Source: JALZAI01 sp038212215
Lineage (GTDB): Bacteria > Actinomycetota > Actinomycetes > Mycobacteriales > Jatrophihabitantaceae
DNA length: 64,000 nucleotides
Direction: 5' to 3'
Assembly: GCA_038212215.1 (NCBI GenBank)
Contig: JBBQUT010000009.1
Span: 1-64,000, forward strand
Of this stretch, positions 61,949 to 64,000 are shown one piece after another; position 1 is the stretch's first letter, and every line of letters begins with the position of its first letter. The notes under the pieces are model-generated. The model ran no database searches. It was not told the DNA's origin and saw only the letters and a program-made list of their open reading frames with translations. The translations under genes and the position numbers were made by a program.

Positions 61949-63211
61949 GTGGCGGTGGGGAGCTTTCGGGTCACGACTCTTGGCGCCAACACCGACGTGC
62001 TCACGCTGCCGTTCAACGTGCCGTTGACCGAATGGGACGACCCTCGCATCGTCTACGTACCGCGCGGGATCTCGCGCCACGTCGTGCGGTTCGTCGATCT
62101 GTCCGGCGAGGTGTTCGCCATCAAGGAAGCCACCGACCGGTTCGTACTGCGCGAGCACGGGTTGCTGCGCTCCCTGGCCGAGCACTCGGTCCCGGTCGTG
62201 GAGGCCTACGGCACCGTGATCAATCGGCAGACGATGGACGGCGAGGAACTCGGCGGGCTGCTGATCACGCGGTACCTGCCGTTCTCGCAGCCCTACCGAT
62301 CGCTGTTCAGTGGTCGTGTCTTGCCGCAGCTACGCACTCGGCTGCTCGACGCTCTGGCCGGTCTTTTCGTCCGGCTACACCTGGCGGGGTTCTACTGGGG
62401 CGACTGCTCGCTGTCGAACACACTCTTCCGACGCGACGCCGGTGCGCTGGAAGCATATTTGGTTGACGCGGAGACCGGCGAGTTGCACGAGCGACTCTCG
62501 CGCGGGCAACGTCTTTACGACATCGACATCGCCATTCTCAACATTGCCGGCGAAATGCTTGACCTGCAGGCCGCCGGTCTGCTCGACGAGGACCTTGACG
62601 TCGCCGTACTCGCCAGCTCCGCACAAAGCCGCTACGAGAGGTTGTGGGAGGAACTGACCCACGACGAGATCGTCCCGCCCGGCGAGAACTACAAGATCAA
62701 CGCCCGGGTGCGCACGCTCAACGACCTCGGTTTCGATGTGTCGGAGATGACGATCGCCGCCGAGCCGGAGGGCCTACGCCTCGGCTTCGACACCCACGTC
62801 GTGGAGGCCGGTCACCACCAACGTCGGCTGTTCGAGCTGACCGGGCTGCGCGTGCAGGAGAATCAGGCGCGCACGCTGCTCGGCGACCTGTCTCGCTTCA
62901 AGGCTAAGTGGGAATCCGGCGTCGACGCGGCAATCCCCGACGACAAGGCAGCACGCCGTTGGTTGGACGAGAAGTTCTACGGGACGCTCGGCCTCGTCCC
63001 CCCGGAACTCCGCCGCAAGCTGCCTGATGCAGAGCTCTTCCACGAGATCAGCGAGCACCGCTGGCTGCTGTCCGAGGCGCAGGGTCGCGATGTCGGCCGG
63101 GCTGCTGCGGTGGCGTCCTACGTCGCTTCGGTGCTGCGGGATCTGCCCGATACCCGGGTCGACCTGTCGTCCGGACCGCCGACGGAGGAGTTCGAGCCGA
63201 TCTTCGACTAG
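61949..63211 (+). CDS. DUF4032 / kinase-like protein
   Basis: This 420-aa protein with a protein-kinase-like N-terminal lobe shows VFAIKEATDRFVLREHGLLR and a catalytic-loop-like segment LHLAGFYWGDCSLSNTLFRR, then VDAETGELHERLSRGQ. The kinase fold is like lipopolysaccharide kinases (WaaP/Rdo type); the C-terminal half, from about 290, is DUF4032. No substrate is known. The start is GTG at 61949, with a second GTG two codons later (61955). It lies 47 nt after mtr and 9 nt before the MBL gene. Confidence 0.82.
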   Translation: MAVGSFRVTTLGANTDVLTLPFNVPLTEWDDPRIVYVPRGISRHVVRFVDLSGEVFAIKEATDRFVLREHGLLRSLAEHSVPVVEAYGTVINRQTMDGEELGGLLITRYLPFSQPYRSLFSGRVLPQLRTRLLDALAGLFVRLHLAGFYWGDCSLSNTLFRRDAGALEAYLVDAETGELHERLSRGQRLYDIDIAILNIAGEMLDLQAAGLLDEDLDVAVLASSAQSRYERLWEELTHDEIVPPGENYKINARVRTLNDLGFDVSEMTIAAEPEGLRLGFDTHVVEAGHHQRRLFELTGLRVQENQARTLLGDLSRFKAKWESGVDAAIPDDKAARRWLDEKFYGTLGLVPPELRRKLPDAELFHEISEHRWLLSEAQGRDVGRAAAVASYVASVLRDLPDTRVDLSSGPPTEEFEPIFD

Positions 63212-63220
63212 GTTGCAGCC

Positions 63221-63904
63221 ATGAGCGAGGCAAGCGGTATGGACGACAGCTATTCCGGCGTGGTCGAGGTCGGTGGACCGTGGGACGTGCGTTACCTGCC
63301 CGGCCTTACGATCGCCAAGCTGGCCGTCGGGCCGATGAACAACAACGCCTACCTACTGCGGTGCACGCAGACCGATGAGGGCTTGCTTATCGACGCGGCC
63401 AACGAGGCCGGCCGGCTGCGGGAACTGATGCGCCTGGACGGTCCGCCGGTGTCGGCGATCCTGACCACGCACCGACACGCTGACCACTGGCAGGCGCTCG
63501 CGGAGGCGATGACCGACGCCGACGCCGCCGTGTACGCGGGTGCCGACGACGCCGACGAGTTGCCGGTTGCGGTTGACGAGCGTCTTGAGCACGGCGATCG
63601 CGTGACCGTCGGCGACCTGACGCTGGAGATCACCGCGTTGCGCGGGCACACCCCTGGCTCGATCGCCGTGCTCTACCGCGATCCGCAAGGTTCGCCGCAC
63701 CTGTTTACCGGCGACTCGCTGTTCCCGGGTGGTCCCGGGCGGACGACGAATCCGACCGATTTCACTTCGCTGATGGACGACCTCGAAGCTCGGGTGTTCG
63801 CCGAGCTCCCGGACGAGACGTGGTTCTACCCCGGGCACGGCGACGACTCCACCCTCGGCACCGAGCGTCCGCATCTCGCCGAGTGGCGCAAACGCGGGTG
63901 GTGA
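63221..63904 (+). CDS. MBL-fold metallo-hydrolase (glyoxalase II-like)
   Basis: This 227-aa enzyme of the metallo-beta-lactamase superfamily has the metal motif THRHADHW (HxHxDH), then LRGHTPGS with the next His, TGDSLFPGGPGRT with the bridging Asp and YPGHGDDSTL with the last His. The layout is that of hydroxyacylglutathione hydrolase-like proteins; because the lineage uses mycothiol, a mycothiol thioester is a possible substrate, but this is a guess. Its ATG (63221) lies 9 nt after the DUF4032 gene. Confidence 0.88.
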   Translation: MSEASGMDDSYSGVVEVGGPWDVRYLPGLTIAKLAVGPMNNNAYLLRCTQTDEGLLIDAANEAGRLRELMRLDGPPVSAILTTHRHADHWQALAEAMTDADAAVYAGADDADELPVAVDERLEHGDRVTVGDLTLEITALRGHTPGSIAVLYRDPQGSPHLFTGDSLFPGGPGRTTNPTDFTSLMDDLEARVFAELPDETWFYPGHGDDSTLGTERPHLAEWRKRGW

Positions 63905-63961
63905 TCGCGGCGCCTCACCCTTGGCAAGGCGACTTCTCCAGCCGTGCAACGAACCGCGATC
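63903..63961. other. Nested inverted repeats after the last complete gene; nothing else recognisable to the window end
   Basis: GATCGCGG (63903-63910) pairs exactly with CCGCGATC (63954-63961) across 43 bases; inside lies CGCCT (63911-63915) with AGGCG (63927-63931) and the palindrome CCTTGGCAAGG (63919-63929). No T-run follows, so a terminator role is uncertain. I see no supported gene start in the last 96 bases. Confidence 0.25.
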
Positions 63962-64000
63962 GTCGCGGGCTCAATACTGCGTGTCGGTGACGAGAGGCAC

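Overview
The window is about 64 kb of high-GC chromosomal DNA (roughly two thirds G+C by eye) from an actinobacterium (Actinomycetota). Lineage markers are WhiA, RbpA, OpcA, the WhiA-YvcK-RapZ-UvrC cluster, a SufR-headed suf operon and mycothione reductase (mycothiol is the actinobacterial thiol). GTG starts and 1-10 base gene overlaps are common. I cannot place it to genus. I see no rRNA, tRNA, CRISPR array, transposase, integrase or prophage gene. No stretch above 300 bases lacks a gene.

Layout: (1) 1-906, truncated AbiEi/DUF559-like gene. (2) 1053-7074, xylose module: xylose isomerase, lipoprotein binding protein, single-domain ATPase, permease and ROK regulator, with repeats, a hairpin and a duplicated gene junction; no xylulokinase is present. 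(3) 7109-14261, ABC exporter, crotonase-family enzyme with an apparent CTG start, small HTH protein, ABC-F ATPase, zinc peptidase and a glutaryl-CoA dehydrogenase-like enzyme. (4) 14310-20442, sufR-B-D-C-S-U plus a DUF59/SufT-like gene on the minus strand, the complete SUF iron-sulfur assembly operon. (5) 20518-23851, acyltransferase, two-gene ABC transporter and heme A synthase ctaA. (6) 23862-32089, a less conserved stretch: frameshifted LPxTG-like surface protein, TetR, YbhN-like membrane protein, Ser/Thr kinase, then ctaB with ATP-grasp and DUF445 genes. (7) 32262-38883, pentose phosphate operon tkt-tal-zwf-opcA-pgl. (8) 38884-41105, small accessory genes, including a PadR regulator whose membrane partner is frameshifted. 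(9) 41155-49952, conserved minus-strand run rbpA, secG, tpiA-pgk-gap, whiA-yvcK-rapZ-uvrC. (10) 50021-51644, ArsR/SRPBCC operon behind an operator-like array. (11) 51745-63904, adenosine-deaminase-family enzyme, aldo/keto reductase, uvrA, ung, proS, an 18-codon ORF ahead of a RIO kinase, mycothione reductase, DUF4032 and an MBL hydrolase.

Metabolically the window joins xylose entry (xylose to xylulose) with the oxidative and non-oxidative pentose phosphate steps and lower glycolysis, heme A synthesis for cytochrome oxidase, Fe-S assembly, excision repair (uvrA, uvrC, ung) and thiol redox balance. Most of it is a conserved core. I found no clearly new multi-gene system. The best leads are the 18-codon ORF, two independent single-base frameshifts, the CTG start, the ctaB-linked ATP-grasp/DUF445 pair and several unassigned operator-like arrays.
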